A DNA stretch of 64,000 nucleotides from Rhodopseudomonas sp. P2A-2r (lineage in GTDB: Bacteria > Pseudomonadota > Alphaproteobacteria > Rhizobiales > Xanthobacteraceae). This document shows positions 42,521 to 51,340 of the stretch, one piece after another (the first letter of the stretch is position 1; the number at the start of each line of letters is the position of its first letter). The DNA is taken from positions 5,054,001-5,118,000 of the forward strand of contig NZ_CP110389.1 in NCBI RefSeq assembly GCF_026015985.1. The letters run 5' to 3'. The notes beneath the pieces are model-generated. The model worked only from the letters and a program-made list of their open reading frames with translations. It was not told where the DNA came from and ran no database searches. The position numbers and the translations under genes were made by a program.

Positions 42521-43144
42521 GAAAAATCCTCCAGCCACGGAACGAGATCATCCAGGTTTGCAGATTCTTTTCGGCCGCCGGCGCCCCTCGGGCCGCGCCA
42601 GGCCGACGCGGTTGTGCCAATAGGTGCGCAGCCCCACAGCCGACGTGCCGAACACGTCGTAGCCCGAGCCTGCGACGAAGGCGGCGTCCGCAGCCGAAAC
42701 GCCCAACCTGTCCAGAGCGAGACGATAGGGGCGCGGGTCAGGCTTGTAGAAGCCGGCTTCCTCCGCCGTGACCACCACATCCCATGGCGTTTGAAGCCGC
42801 GCGGCGGCCATGCGTCCGAGGCGCGCCGAGCAGTTCGTGACCACGGCCAGACGGGTCCGCCCCGCCAGTCGGTCGAGCGCCGCCTGGGCCCCGCTCCACA
42901 CCGGCAACGAGCCCCAACTGGCCTCAAGCGCGTCGGCAACCGAAACCGGAAGGCCCGTCGTGCGCGCGGCCTGCCGGACCAGATCCTCGTAGGGCACATA
43001 GGCCCCGCAGCCGTAGGTCAGACGCAGGTACTCCGCGCGCCAGGTCCGGCCTGCGGCTTCGGATCCGGCTGCGGCATTCCAGGCGCTCCAGGAATCGAGC
43101 AGCGCGGTGAGGAGATCGAAAAGAACGGCGCGGGGCATGGTCAT
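42517..43144 (-). CDS. HAD-superfamily hydrolase, 2-haloacid dehalogenase-like (possible frameshift)
   Basis: About 208 residues. HAD motif I is VLFDLLTALLDS (nucleophile Asp10), motif II VVTNCSARLG, motif III lysine in FYKPDPRPYRL and motif IV VAGSGYDVFGTSAVGL, with a type II haloacid dehalogenase arrangement. As read, the frame ends abnormally (RRRPKRICKPG). Removing one A from the run (T-run 42568-42571 on +) gives RRRPKESANLDDLVPWLEDF, whose stop overlaps the TctC ATG (ATGA) as expected for a coupled operon; this supports a one-base indel. First gene of the operon, divergent from lysR. Confidence 0.72.
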
Positions 43145-43214
43145 GTCGAACCTCTATCATCCCGATCATCAGTTGTGTTTAAATGGAACTACCTCATCTG
43201 TTCAGGAAAATTGA

Positions 43215-44126
43215 ATGATCTCGCTCGATGACCTGCGCTTCGTGGCGGCGCTGAGCCGGACCGGGTCGCTGAGCGCGGCCGCAAGAGCGCTGGACGTCAC
43301 GCCGCCCGCGTTGTCCATGCGCCTGAAGCGGCTGGAAGCCAGCCTCGAAGCCAATCTCGTGGTGCGCAACTCCCGCGGACTCCGCTTCACGCCGGAAGGC
43401 GAGCAACTCGTGGAGGAAGCCAGGTCGATATTGTCCCGTGTCGAAGGTCTCGCCGACAGCCTGCGCGGCGGCGCATTTGCCGGATCGCTGCGGGTCGTGG
43501 CGCCGTTCGGTTTCGGCCGGGTCCACGTCGCTCCTGTCATGGCGGCGTTTGCCCGCGAGTATCCGCAGGTGCGTGCGACGCTGGATCTTGCGGAAGCGCC
43601 ATGGAATGGCAGTGTGGAAGCCGACGTCGTGGTCCATATCGGCGCGATCCGCGACTCCTCATGGATCGCTCATCTCCTCGCGCGCAATGCACGCTGGGTC
43701 TGCGCCAGTCCCGCCTATCTCAAGCGATGCGGAACGCCGATGCATCCCCGCGACCTCCAGCAGCACGCCTGCCTGTCGGTTCGCGAAAACGAAGAAGACG
43801 TGACGCTCTGGCGTTACAAGGATCGCAACGCGTCGTCCCGGCGCTGGGAGCCGCTCCGGATAAGCCCGACCCTCACCAGCAACAATGGCGAGGTCGTTCG
43901 CGCGTGGGCCGCAGCGGGCCTCGGCATCGCGCTCCGCTCGGAATGGGACGTGGCACCTTCCGTCAAGCGCGGGGAATTGCGTCGGCTCTTCCCCACCTAC
44001 GAGTTCGAAGGCGCCGATATTCTGGCGCTGGTGCCGGCGCGCCGCGGCGTCTCGGCGCGGGTGTCGCACTTTGTCGAGTGTCTGAAAGCGCGATTTCAGC
44101 CGAAGACGCCGTGGCGGATTCCATGA
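43215..44126 (+). CDS. LysR family transcriptional regulator
   Basis: 303 residues. N-terminal winged helix-turn-helix: DLRFVAALSRTGSLSAAARA, LDVTPPALSMRLKRLEASLE, FTPEGEQLVEEAR. C-terminal periplasmic-binding-like effector domain with SLRVVAPFGFGRVHVAPVM and WAAAGLGIALRSEWDV. The ATG at 43215 follows CAGGAAAATTGA. It is transcribed away from the HAD-TctC-DSD1-RidA operon with 70 bp between starts, the classic LysR layout, so it probably controls that operon in response to its substrate. Confidence 0.9.
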   Translation: MISLDDLRFVAALSRTGSLSAAARALDVTPPALSMRLKRLEASLEANLVVRNSRGLRFTPEGEQLVEEARSILSRVEGLADSLRGGAFAGSLRVVAPFGFGRVHVAPVMAAFAREYPQVRATLDLAEAPWNGSVEADVVVHIGAIRDSSWIAHLLARNARWVCASPAYLKRCGTPMHPRDLQQHACLSVRENEEDVTLWRYKDRNASSRRWEPLRISPTLTSNNGEVVRAWAAAGLGIALRSEWDVAPSVKRGELRRLFPTYEFEGADILALVPARRGVSARVSHFVECLKARFQPKTPWRIP

Positions 44127-44303
44127 GGTGGCGCTCGGTCACCTGTCGGCCGGCGACGCTCTGTCGGTATATGGCCGGAGCAAATGGGCCGCGGCAGGGG
44201 CACCCGCGACAGTTGCGCCGCGGCTATCCGCACGCATGAACGTTTTGTTAACCATAATCCCGCAAGGTCACCCCGGGGGTAAACCACACTCGGAGAGACC
44301 GCC

Positions 44304-44438
44304 GTGCTTTCAGCAATTCAACTGTTCAGACTCGTTTCCATCCCGGTGGCGATAGCCATGTTCGTATTCGCGGCTCAGATTGCCGCCGGCCTGACACTGC
44401 GCACCGCTGAGCCGCGGATTGTCGTCAGCAGCCGCTGA
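44304..44438 (+). CDS. Possible small membrane protein
   Basis: 44-codon frame starting GTG after GGAGAGACCGCC, a plausible ribosome site. The product VLSAIQLFRLVSIPVAIAMF continues VFAAQIAAGLTLRTAEP, one hydrophobic helix then a short polar tail. Below the usual length cut-off, with no recognised family. Supported only by the ribosome site and helix. Confidence 0.4.
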   Translation: MLSAIQLFRLVSIPVAIAMFVFAAQIAAGLTLRTAEPRIVVSSR

Positions 44439-44504
44439 TTCGACGATCTTCCGTGCCCCCGCCGCCTTGCCTCCCCACCGGGAAGGCAAGACACGCGGTT
44501 CGAA

Positions 44505-45620
44505 CTATTTGCCCCAAACCTCGTTGGCGACGTCGACGGCAAGCCGAAGCTTGGCCCACTGCTCTTCCTCGCTGAGGATGTTGCCTTCTTCCGTCGAGGC
44601 GAAGCCGCACTGCGGCGACACCGCGAGCTGCTCGAGCGGTGCGAACTTGGCCGCTTCCATCAGCCGCGCCTTGATGTCTTCCTTCTTCTCGAGCTCGCCG
44701 ACCTTCGAGGTGATGACACCGACCACGACAATCTTCTTGCCCTTCGGCAGGAAGCGCAGCGGCTCGAAGCCGCCGGCACGGTCCGAATCGTATTCCAGGA
44801 AGTAGCCGTCATAGTTGGTGCCGGCCAGCAGCGTCTCCGCCACCGGCTCATAGCCGCCCGACGAAATCCAGGTGGAGCGGAAGTTGCCGCGGCAGACATG
44901 GGTGGTAATCACCATGTCGGCGGGGCGCTCGGCGATCGCGTAATTGATGATCCGCGAATAGATCTGCTGCAGGTTGTCGGCGTCCTCACCGCGGGCGCGG
45001 ACCTTCTCCAGCTCGGCCTCCGAGCACAGATAGGCCCAGACGGTGTCGTCGAGCTGCAGGTAGCGGCAGCCGGCGTCGTAGAACGCCTTCACCGCCTTGC
45101 GATAGGTCTTGGCGAGATCCTCGAAGAACACTTCGATGTCCGGATAGACATCCTTGGAGATCGCCTTGCGGCCGCCGCGGAAATGCAGCACCGCCGGCGA
45201 CGGGATGGTCATCTTGGCGGTGACGCCGGCGATGTCGGCATGCTTCTTAAGGAACTTGAAATGCGCCAGCATCGGGTGATCGTCGGGGAAATCCAGCTTG
45301 CCGATGACGCGGACCGATTCCTGGCGGGTCTGGATGCCGGTGAACTGGATGCCTTCGGTCTGGTACAATTCGCAGCCGGTCAGCTTGGCGAGGAAGTCGA
45401 AGTGCCACCACGAGCGGCGGAATTCGCCGTCGGTCGCCAGCTTGAGGCCGAGCGAGGACTGCTTGTGAACGACCTTCTCGATCTCCATGTCCTCGACCTT
45501 GCGCAGATCGTCGGCGGAGATCTCGCCCTTCTCGAGCTTGGCGCGGGCATCCTTGATGGACTGCGGGCGCAGCAGGCTGCCGACTTCGTCGGCACGGAAC
45601 GGGGCAGTTGTTCTCAGCAT
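44505..45620 (-). CDS. MetE C-terminal-like methionine synthase family protein
   Basis: 371 residues, the size of the stand-alone C-terminal half of cobalamin-independent methionine synthase (UROD/MetE fold). Visible: FRADEVGSLLRPQSIKDARA, DGEFRRSWWHFDFL, the substrate/zinc region YLQLDDTVWAYLCSEAEL, ITTHVCRGNFRSTW (His-x-Cys) and SPQCGFASTEEGN (second Cys), so the zinc ligands appear kept. It probably moves a methyl group to homocysteine or a related thiol; the natural donor is uncertain. The ATG at 45620 follows GAGGGAGTACGAAGAC. It lies downstream of livF on the same strand, separated by repeat R1. Confidence 0.88.
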   Translation of the reverse strand: MLRTTAPFRADEVGSLLRPQSIKDARAKLEKGEISADDLRKVEDMEIEKVVHKQSSLGLKLATDGEFRRSWWHFDFLAKLTGCELYQTEGIQFTGIQTRQESVRVIGKLDFPDDHPMLAHFKFLKKHADIAGVTAKMTIPSPAVLHFRGGRKAISKDVYPDIEVFFEDLAKTYRKAVKAFYDAGCRYLQLDDTVWAYLCSEAELEKVRARGEDADNLQQIYSRIINYAIAERPADMVITTHVCRGNFRSTWISSGGYEPVAETLLAGTNYDGYFLEYDSDRAGGFEPLRFLPKGKKIVVVGVITSKVGELEKKEDIKARLMEAAKFAPLEQLAVSPQCGFASTEEGNILSEEEQWAKLRLAVDVANEVWGK

Positions 45621-45660
45621 GTCTTCGTACTCCCTCAATGATCTTGTCGTATCAGCTAAA

Positions 45661-45754
45661 ACTTGCGTCCGGGACCATGACGGGCGACGGCGTTTGAGAC
45701 GGTCCCGGTTCTGCGCAGCGGCATAAGAATGCCGCAGCGCGCCCGGGACAAGTG
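45661..45754. repeat. Palindromic repeat, short relative of family R1
   Basis: Inverted ends ACTTGCGTCCGGGAC and GCCCGGGACAAGT, with an internal GCGGCATAAGAATGCCGC hairpin. It fills the gap between livF and the metE-like gene, close to the livF stop (45777), and could end the liv transcript. Confidence 0.7.
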
Positions 45755-45776
45755 TCTATTTCGCGTCATCCCAATC

Positions 45777-46493
45777 CTAGTGTTTCGCCGCGCCTGCGAC
45801 CCCGAGGAACCGTTCCAGCACGTGCGGATCGGCCTTGAGTGCGGCGCTGGCGGCGTCATGAACGATCCCCCCGCGTTCTAATATCACGACACGATCGGCC
45901 AGCCCGAGAATCTTTCGCGCATTCTGTTCGACGATGATCGAGCAAATGCCGCCCGCCCGGGTGATCTTGCCGAGCGCCGCCAGCAGTTCGTCGACGATGA
46001 TCGGGGCGAGGCCCTCGGTCGGCTCGTCGAGCAGCAGCACCTGCGGATTGAGCACCAGCGCGCGCCCGACCGCCAGCATCTGCTGCTCGCCGCCGGACAG
46101 CTGGTTGCCGAAATTCGCCTTGCGCTCTTCCAGCCGCGGAAACATCTCGTAGACCTTCTTCACGGTCCACTCGCCGGACTTCGCCACCGCGGTCATGTTC
46201 TCTTCCACGGTCAGCGAACGGAAGATATTGCGCTCCTGCGGCACCCAGCCGATGCCAAGGCGGGCACGCTGGTCCGGCCGCAGCGACGTGACGTCGCGAC
46301 CGCCGAGCCTCACGGTGCCGCTGAAGCGGCGGGTGACGCCGACAATCGAGTTGATCAGGGTGGTCTTGCCGGTGCCGTTGCGGCCGAGCAGCGCCAGCAC
46401 CTGGCCCTCGCCGAGCTGCAGTGTCATCTTCGGGATCACCACGGCCTGGCCGTAGCCGGCGCACAGCTGATCGATTTCAAGCAATTCAGGCAT
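45777..46493 (-). CDS. livF: Branched-chain amino acid ABC transporter ATP-binding protein LivF
   Basis: 238-residue ATPase of the LIV (hydrophobic amino acid) uptake system. Walker A LLGRNGTGKTTLIN, signature NQLSGGEQQMLAVGRALVLN, Walker B VLLLDEPTEGLAPII and ERNIFRSLTVEENM, a typical LivF motif. It overlaps livG by 8 bp. Last gene of the liv operon; the following repeat probably marks its end. Confidence 0.95.
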   Translation of the reverse strand: MPELLEIDQLCAGYGQAVVIPKMTLQLGEGQVLALLGRNGTGKTTLINSIVGVTRRFSGTVRLGGRDVTSLRPDQRARLGIGWVPQERNIFRSLTVEENMTAVAKSGEWTVKKVYEMFPRLEERKANFGNQLSGGEQQMLAVGRALVLNPQVLLLDEPTEGLAPIIVDELLAALGKITRAGGICSIIVEQNARKILGLADRVVILERGGIVHDAASAALKADPHVLERFLGVAGAAKH

Positions 46494-47238
46494 CGGCACC
46501 CTCGCCGAGATAGACGGCCTTGACCCGCGGATCGCGCGCGACTTCGTCGGGCGGTCCCTCCACCAGCATGGCGCCGGCGACCAGCACCGAGATGCGGTCG
46601 GCAAAGGAGAACACCAGGTCCATGTCGTGCTCGATCAAGAGCACCGTGACGTCGCGCGGCAGGCTGGCCACCGCGGACAGGATATCGTGCCGTTCGCTCT
46701 CCGGCACGCCAGCGGCAGGCTCGTCGAGCAGCAGCACGCGCGGCTTGGTGGCGATCGCCACCGCGATCTCCAGCAGCCGCTGCTTGCCGTAGGGCAGCGT
46801 GGCGGTCCGCTCGTTCATGACGTCGAGCAGATGGAAGCGCGCGAGGTTTTCGGCGATCTCATCGTTGACGTCGGTGCGGGTGCCCATGCGGCGCCACCAG
46901 TCGCTGCCATGTCCGAGATGTTCGGATGCGGCGAGACCGATGGTCTCCAGCGGCGTCAGGTCCGCATACAGCTGGTTGATCTGGAAAGTGCGCGACAGCC
47001 CGCGCAGCACGCGCTTGTGCACCGGCAGCGCGGTGATGTCCTGGCCTTCCAGCAGGATGCGGCCGGAATTCGGCGCCAGCACGCCGGTCAGCAGGTTGAT
47101 CACCGTGGTCTTGCCAGCGCCGTTGGGGCCGATCAGCGCGTGGCGCGCGCCGGCCTCGATCTTCAGCGAGAGGTCGCGGGTCACCTTGAGCCCGCCGAAC
47201 GTCTTTTCCAGATTGACGGTTTCCAGGGCGATGGTCAT
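46486..47238 (-). CDS. livG: Branched-chain amino acid ABC transporter ATP-binding protein LivG
   Basis: 250-residue ATPase. VNLEKTFGGLKVTRDLSLKI, Walker [40 protein letters not shown] and LLLDEPAAGVPESE are LivG features. The ABC signature reads LPYGKQRLLEIA, with Y replacing the usual S as is normal in LivG. It overlaps livM by 4 bp and livF by 8 bp. Pairs with LivF to power LivHM. Confidence 0.95.
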   Translation of the reverse strand: MTIALETVNLEKTFGGLKVTRDLSLKIEAGARHALIGPNGAGKTTVINLLTGVLAPNSGRILLEGQDITALPVHKRVLRGLSRTFQINQLYADLTPLETIGLAASEHLGHGSDWWRRMGTRTDVNDEIAENLARFHLLDVMNERTATLPYGKQRLLEIAVAIATKPRVLLLDEPAAGVPESERHDILSAVASLPRDVTVLLIEHDMDLVFSFADRISVLVAGAMLVEGPPDEVARDPRVKAVYLGEGADA

Positions 47239-48275
47239 GGCGCGTCACCTTCCGGCAGCATGATCGGCGCCTTCGCCCCGAAGCGGCGCATCACCAGGTT
47301 CGGCAGGTACAGCGCCCAGCGGTGCATGCGCTCGCGGCCGACCAGCACGATCACCACCAGCACCAGGCCGATCCAGAATTGCCAGTATTGCGGCGTCAGG
47401 GTCGAGAACAACTCCTGCAGCAGTTTGAAGATCACCGCGCCGATCAGCCCGCCATAGAGATAGCCGGTGCCGCCGATGATCAGTACCAGCATCAGGTCGG
47501 CCGAGCGGTCGAAGGCAAAGCCGTCGAGCGAGGCCAGCGCCGTGGTCTGGGTCGACAGCGCGCCGGCGACGCCGGCGAAGAAGGCCGCGACGGTATAGAT
47601 CGCGATCAGGCGGCGATCGACGGGAATGCCGATGGCGGAGGCACGCAGCGGATTGTTGCGGATCGCGCGCAGCGACAGGCCGAACGGCGAATTCACGATC
47701 CGCCGCGCCAGCAGGAACATGACGAACAGCACGCAGAGGCAATAGATGAAGCCGACCTTGCCGAAGATGTCGAAGGAATACAGGCCGAGGATCGGCGCCA
47801 TCTCGATGCCCTGCAACCCGTCGGAGCCACCGGTGATGTTGGAAAACTTGTTGGCAAGTTCGCGCAGCAGCAGCGCGATGCCCAGGGTCACCATCAGCCG
47901 CGTGAGGTCCGATCCGCGCATCACCAGGAAGCTGGTGACGAAGCCCAATGCCATCGCCGCAAAGCCGGCGACTAGCAGCGCCAGCACCGGCTCATCGACG
48001 ATGTGGTGCAACGCCAGCAGACCCGCGGCGTAGCCGCCGAAGCCGAAGAAGGCGGCGTGGCCGAGCGAGACGATGCCGGCATAGCCGAGGATCAGGTCGA
48101 GCGACAGCGCGAACAGCGCCAGCCAGGCGATCTCGGTGAGGATCAGATAGCGGTTGGGAAACAGGAACACGCAACTCGCGGCAAGCAGCCAGAACACCAG
48201 CTCCGGCCAGCGCCAGCGGCCGCGCTGCATGGCGGAGTGGCCGACCTGGGAACGAAGCGTGTCGTTGACGGTCAT
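47235..48275 (-). CDS. livM: Branched-chain amino acid ABC transporter permease LivM
   Basis: 346-residue inner-membrane permease with about ten helices. DLILGYAGIVSLGHAAFFGF, LRAIRNNPLRASAIGI and IYTVAAFFAGVAGALSTQ are the LivM signatures (EAA-like cytoplasmic loop contacts the ATPases). It starts 7 bp after the livH stop. The N-terminal 25 residues are an unusual polar leader. Confidence 0.95.
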   Translation of the reverse strand: MTVNDTLRSQVGHSAMQRGRWRWPELVFWLLAASCVFLFPNRYLILTEIAWLALFALSLDLILGYAGIVSLGHAAFFGFGGYAAGLLALHHIVDEPVLALLVAGFAAMALGFVTSFLVMRGSDLTRLMVTLGIALLLRELANKFSNITGGSDGLQGIEMAPILGLYSFDIFGKVGFIYCLCVLFVMFLLARRIVNSPFGLSLRAIRNNPLRASAIGIPVDRRLIAIYTVAAFFAGVAGALSTQTTALASLDGFAFDRSADLMLVLIIGGTGYLYGGLIGAVIFKLLQELFSTLTPQYWQFWIGLVLVVIVLVGRERMHRWALYLPNLVMRRFGAKAPIMLPEGDAP

Positions 48276-48282
48276 GACGCCC

Positions 48283-49149
48283 TCACCGCGCGTTGGCGCG
48301 GCCGAACAGGCCGTTCGGGCGCCAGATCAGGATCACGATCATCATGGTGTAGATCACGAAGGCCCCGAGTTTCGGCACGTAGTACTTGCCGGCGACGTCG
48401 CCGATGCCCAGCAGCAATGAGGCCAGGAACGGCCCGGTGATACTGGAGGAGCCGCCGACGGTGACCACGATCAGAAAGTAGATCATGAACTTCAGCGGGA
48501 AGTACGGATCGAGCCCAAGGATCTCCGCGCCGAGCGCGCCACCGAAGCCGGCCAGGCCGCAGCCGAACGCAAAGGTCAGCGCAAAGACCTGCGGCACGTT
48601 GATGCCGAGGCCGCTTGCGGCGCGGGGATCATCGACGGCAGCGCGCAGCCGGCTGCCGAACCGGGTCTTCGACAGGATCAGTTGCAGCGCCACCGTAAGC
48701 AGGCCGCAGATCACAATGATCATCAGCCGGTAGCGCCCGACGCCAAGGCCGAAAATGTCGATCTGGCCCTGCAGATAGTCCGGCAGGTGGATGAAGGTCT
48801 GCGACGACCCCATGAAATAATCGCAGGCGGTCACCGACATGAAGACGAGGCCGATGGTGAACAGCACTTGGTCGAGGTGGCTGCGGGCGTAGAGGTGGCG
48901 ATACAGCGTGCGCTCCAACAGCGCACCGAGGGCGGCGCTGACCAGGAAGGCGATCGGCAATGCGGCGAAGAACGGCAGGCCGGAGCGGTTGACGAGAATA
49001 GCGCAGACATAGCCGCCGGCCATGGCGAAGGCGCCGTGGGCGAGGTTGACGAAATTCATCAGGCCCATGGTCACCGCCAGGCCGCAGGCCAGCACGAACA
49101 GCAACATGCCGTAGGCGACGCCGTCGAACAGGATGGTGAGAAGGGTCAT
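48283..49149 (-). CDS. livH: Branched-chain amino acid ABC transporter permease LivH
   Basis: 288-residue permease. LLTILFDGVAYGMLLFVLAC, GLMNFVNLAHGAFAMAGGYV and VDDPRAASGLGINVPQVFAL are LivH signatures. The gene starts 243 bp after the livK stop, and most of that gap is a palindromic repeat block. Confidence 0.95.
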   Translation of the reverse strand: MTLLTILFDGVAYGMLLFVLACGLAVTMGLMNFVNLAHGAFAMAGGYVCAILVNRSGLPFFAALPIAFLVSAALGALLERTLYRHLYARSHLDQVLFTIGLVFMSVTACDYFMGSSQTFIHLPDYLQGQIDIFGLGVGRYRLMIIVICGLLTVALQLILSKTRFGSRLRAAVDDPRAASGLGINVPQVFALTFAFGCGLAGFGGALGAEILGLDPYFPLKFMIYFLIVVTVGGSSSITGPFLASLLLGIGDVAGKYYVPKLGAFVIYTMMIVILIWRPNGLFGRANAR

Positions 49150-49170
49150 GTCGCGCGGGAGCTTTCTTGC

Positions 49171-49367
49171 TTATCCCTCCCCCGCGTCTTCGCGGTGGGG
49201 AGGGTGGCCGGGCGGAGCGTAGCGAAACCCGGTCGGGTGGGGGTGCAGCATGGAGATCGGCGTGTGGGGCGCCCCCACCCCGGCCTCCACTTCGGCGATG
49301 CTCTCGCATCGCCTCGTTCGGCCGACCCTCCCCACCCCGCGCAGCTTCGCTGCGCATGGGGGAGGAA
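49171..49367. repeat. Palindromic repeat block between livK and livH
   Basis: Outer arms of the type CCCTCCCC(A/C)CC ... GGGGGAGG with inner hairpins: CCCTCCCCCGCGTCTTCGCGGTGGGGAGGG (49175-49204), GGTCGGGTGGGGG facing CCCCCACCCCGGCC, and GCGCAGCTTCGCTGCGC. The block replaces what would normally be a short gap inside the liv operon. Confidence 0.8.
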
Positions 49368-49391
49368 AACCATCAGCCGTCGCGCTTAATA

Positions 49392-50573
49392 CTACTTCTT
49401 CGTCTTGCCGGGATCCTTGACGGCGTCGAAGGTTGCGAATTCGACGTTGTAGAGTTCGCCGTCGACCTTCTTCACTTCACGGATATAGACGTTCTGGACG
49501 ATGTCACGGGTGTCCGGATCGATCGAGATCGGGCCGCGCGGGCTCTCCCAGGACATGCCCTTCATGGCCGCGATCAGCGCATCGCCGTCGACCTTGCCGC
49601 CGGTCTTCTTCAGCGCCTCATAGACCAGGTGGATGCCGTCCCAGCCGCCCACGGCCATGAAGCCCGGGCGGGTGCCGTAGGCCTTCTTGTAGTCTGCGAC
49701 AAAAGACTTGTTCATCGCCGAGGGATGCGCTGCCGAGTAGATGTGCGCGGTGACGGTGCCCAGCACTGCGTCGCCCATGCCGTTGAGCAGGTCGTCGTCG
49801 GTGACGTCGCCGGGTCCGATCACCTTGATGCCGGACTTGTCGAGGCCGCGCTCGGCATACTGCTTCATGAAGTTGCCGCCCTGTCCGGCCGGCACGAACA
49901 CGAACACCGCGTCGGGCTTGGAATCCTTCATGCGCTGCAGGAACGGCGCGAAGTCCGGATTGGCCAGCGGCACCTTGACCTCTTCGACCACCTGACCGCC
50001 GCCGGCGACGAAGTGCTCCTTGAAGAACTGCAGTGCGTCGTTGCCCGGCGCATAGTCGGAGGTCAGCGTGGCGACCTTCTTGATGCCGTTCTTGGCGGCC
50101 CAGTCGCCGATGATGGTGGACGACTGCGCCAGCGTGAAGGAGGTCCGCACGATATAGGGCGAGCGCTCGGTGATGATCGAGGTGCCGGCGGCCATGACGA
50201 TTTCCGGCACCTTGGCCTGGGTCGCCAGCGGCGCTGCGGCCAGCGCGGCGGGGGTCACGCCGAAGCCGGCGATGACATTGACCTTGTCGTTGACGATCAG
50301 TTCCTGGGCGATGCGCTTGGTGTTGTCGGGCAACGCCGCGTCGTCCTTGAGGATAACCTCGATCTTCTTGCCGGCAACGGTGTCGCCGTTCTTCTGCATG
50401 TACAGCTTGATGGCGTTGTTGATCTGCTGGCCCGTGGAGGCCTGTCCTCCGGTCATCGGCACAATGAGACCGATCTTGACGGTCTCCTGGGCCTGCGCCG
50501 CGGTGACGGCGGACGCCGCCATCAGCGCCATGCCGGCGATCCCCTGCAACATCGTCCTGGTGCGATTAAACAT
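49392..50573 (-). CDS. livK: Branched-chain amino acid ABC transporter substrate-binding protein
   Basis: 393-residue periplasmic receptor. Signal peptide GIAGMALMAASAVTAAQA ends before QETVKIGLIVPMTGGQASTG, the LivJ/K-type opening; IVMAAGTSIITERSPYIVRT and DYAPGNDALQFFKEHFVAGG follow. First gene of livKHMGF. Ligand could be branched-chain amino acids or another hydrophobic or amide compound, since this family is broad. Confidence 0.92.
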   Translation of the reverse strand: MFNRTRTMLQGIAGMALMAASAVTAAQAQETVKIGLIVPMTGGQASTGQQINNAIKLYMQKNGDTVAGKKIEVILKDDAALPDNTKRIAQELIVNDKVNVIAGFGVTPAALAAAPLATQAKVPEIVMAAGTSIITERSPYIVRTSFTLAQSSTIIGDWAAKNGIKKVATLTSDYAPGNDALQFFKEHFVAGGGQVVEEVKVPLANPDFAPFLQRMKDSKPDAVFVFVPAGQGGNFMKQYAERGLDKSGIKVIGPGDVTDDDLLNGMGDAVLGTVTAHIYSAAHPSAMNKSFVADYKKAYGTRPGFMAVGGWDGIHLVYEALKKTGGKVDGDALIAAMKGMSWESPRGPISIDPDTRDIVQNVYIREVKKVDGELYNVEFATFDAVKDPGKTKK

Positions 50574-51076
50574 CTGCCGCTCCTCCCCTGTCCATTTGGG
50601 TCGCCGAACCGCGTCGAGCCGGTTCTTGCTGCAACCCTGGCTGAAAATTCCTCGTCACGACGTGCACCGCACCTCATGCCGCCGCATGCGTCTCAGTTGC
50701 GCGTGTCCGCGTCAATCGCAACTTTGGACCCGATCTCTCCTGCCCGCCGCGGCCAACCGACGCCCCCGGCAACGACCGTTGCCCGGCCGCCTGGAAGGGC
50801 GGATCAATTTATCAGGTATTTCAATACCTTGACATGACCAACCGGTCCGGCCAAGGCCCGCATCTTGCAGGTAAGTGTTTCATCACCACTTGGGTTATAG
50901 ATGACCTACCGCGTCTTCACAGGCACCTAGCGCAAGCCGGATATATGAAACAAATGATAGTTTTCGCACAATGCGGCGATGGCGTGCATAGGTTGGAACG
51001 GCCGCCCCACAAATCGCCTGACAGCATGTCCGGATCTGGTAAAGTTGGCCCGGTGGTGCAGCAGCGATGGTTGTCC
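50574..51076. other. Divergent intergenic region, livK / lipoprotein
   Basis: About 500 bp without a believable gene. It holds the livK promoter region, a perfect 7-bp inverted repeat AGGTATT-TC-AATACCT at 50814-50829, and possible promoter-like AT-rich words near 50885-50905 (ATCACCACTTGGGTTATAGATG). An open frame runs from 50834 into the lipoprotein gene but its first 80 codons look non-coding. Confidence 0.4.
50814..50829. promoter_or_regulatory. Small perfect inverted repeat upstream of livK
   Basis: AGGTATT, two-base spacer TC, AATACCT. Symmetric, AT-rich within GC-rich DNA and about 240 bp before livK. A regulator site is possible; no binding protein is implied by neighbours. Confidence 0.35.
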
Positions 51077-51340
51077 ATGGCCCTGGTTCGTCGCGTCTCC
51101 ATTTTGACCGCTGTCACGCTGATGGCTGCGAGCCTTGGGGGCTGCGGCTCGATCAGCTCTTTTGTTGCGGGCAGCATGGGCGACCTGATCCCGGCCTGGG
51201 CCGGTGGCCTGCCGGCCGATGCGCCGCCCCGTCCCGGCACCGAGAAATACGACGAGTGGCTCAGACAGCAACAGGCCGCGCAGGCTGCGCAGGACGCCGC
51301 CAATGGCGTCGCGCCATCGTCGGCGACGGCGATTCACTGA
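51077..51340 (+). CDS. Small lipoprotein
   Basis: 87 residues. MALVRRVSILTAVTLMAASL then GGC: a lipoprotein signal peptide with lipobox LGGC, so the mature chain starts at a lipid-modified Cys. The middle segment WAGGLPADAPPRPGTEKYDEWL recurs, as far as I recall, in small Bradyrhizobiaceae lipoproteins. The tail is Gln/Ala-rich and helical. Role unknown. The start at 51077 is chosen because the signal peptide begins there. Confidence 0.7.
   Translation: MALVRRVSILTAVTLMAASLGGCGSISSFVAGSMGDLIPAWAGGLPADAPPRPGTEKYDEWLRQQQAAQAAQDAANGVAPSSATAIH

Noticed and set aside
49167..50837. A 556-codon plus-strand frame across livK
   Set aside because: Antisense to a well-defined receptor gene and starts inside a repeat.
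50834..51076. N-terminal extension of the small lipoprotein
   Set aside because: The 80 extra codons look non-coding and would bury the signal peptide.
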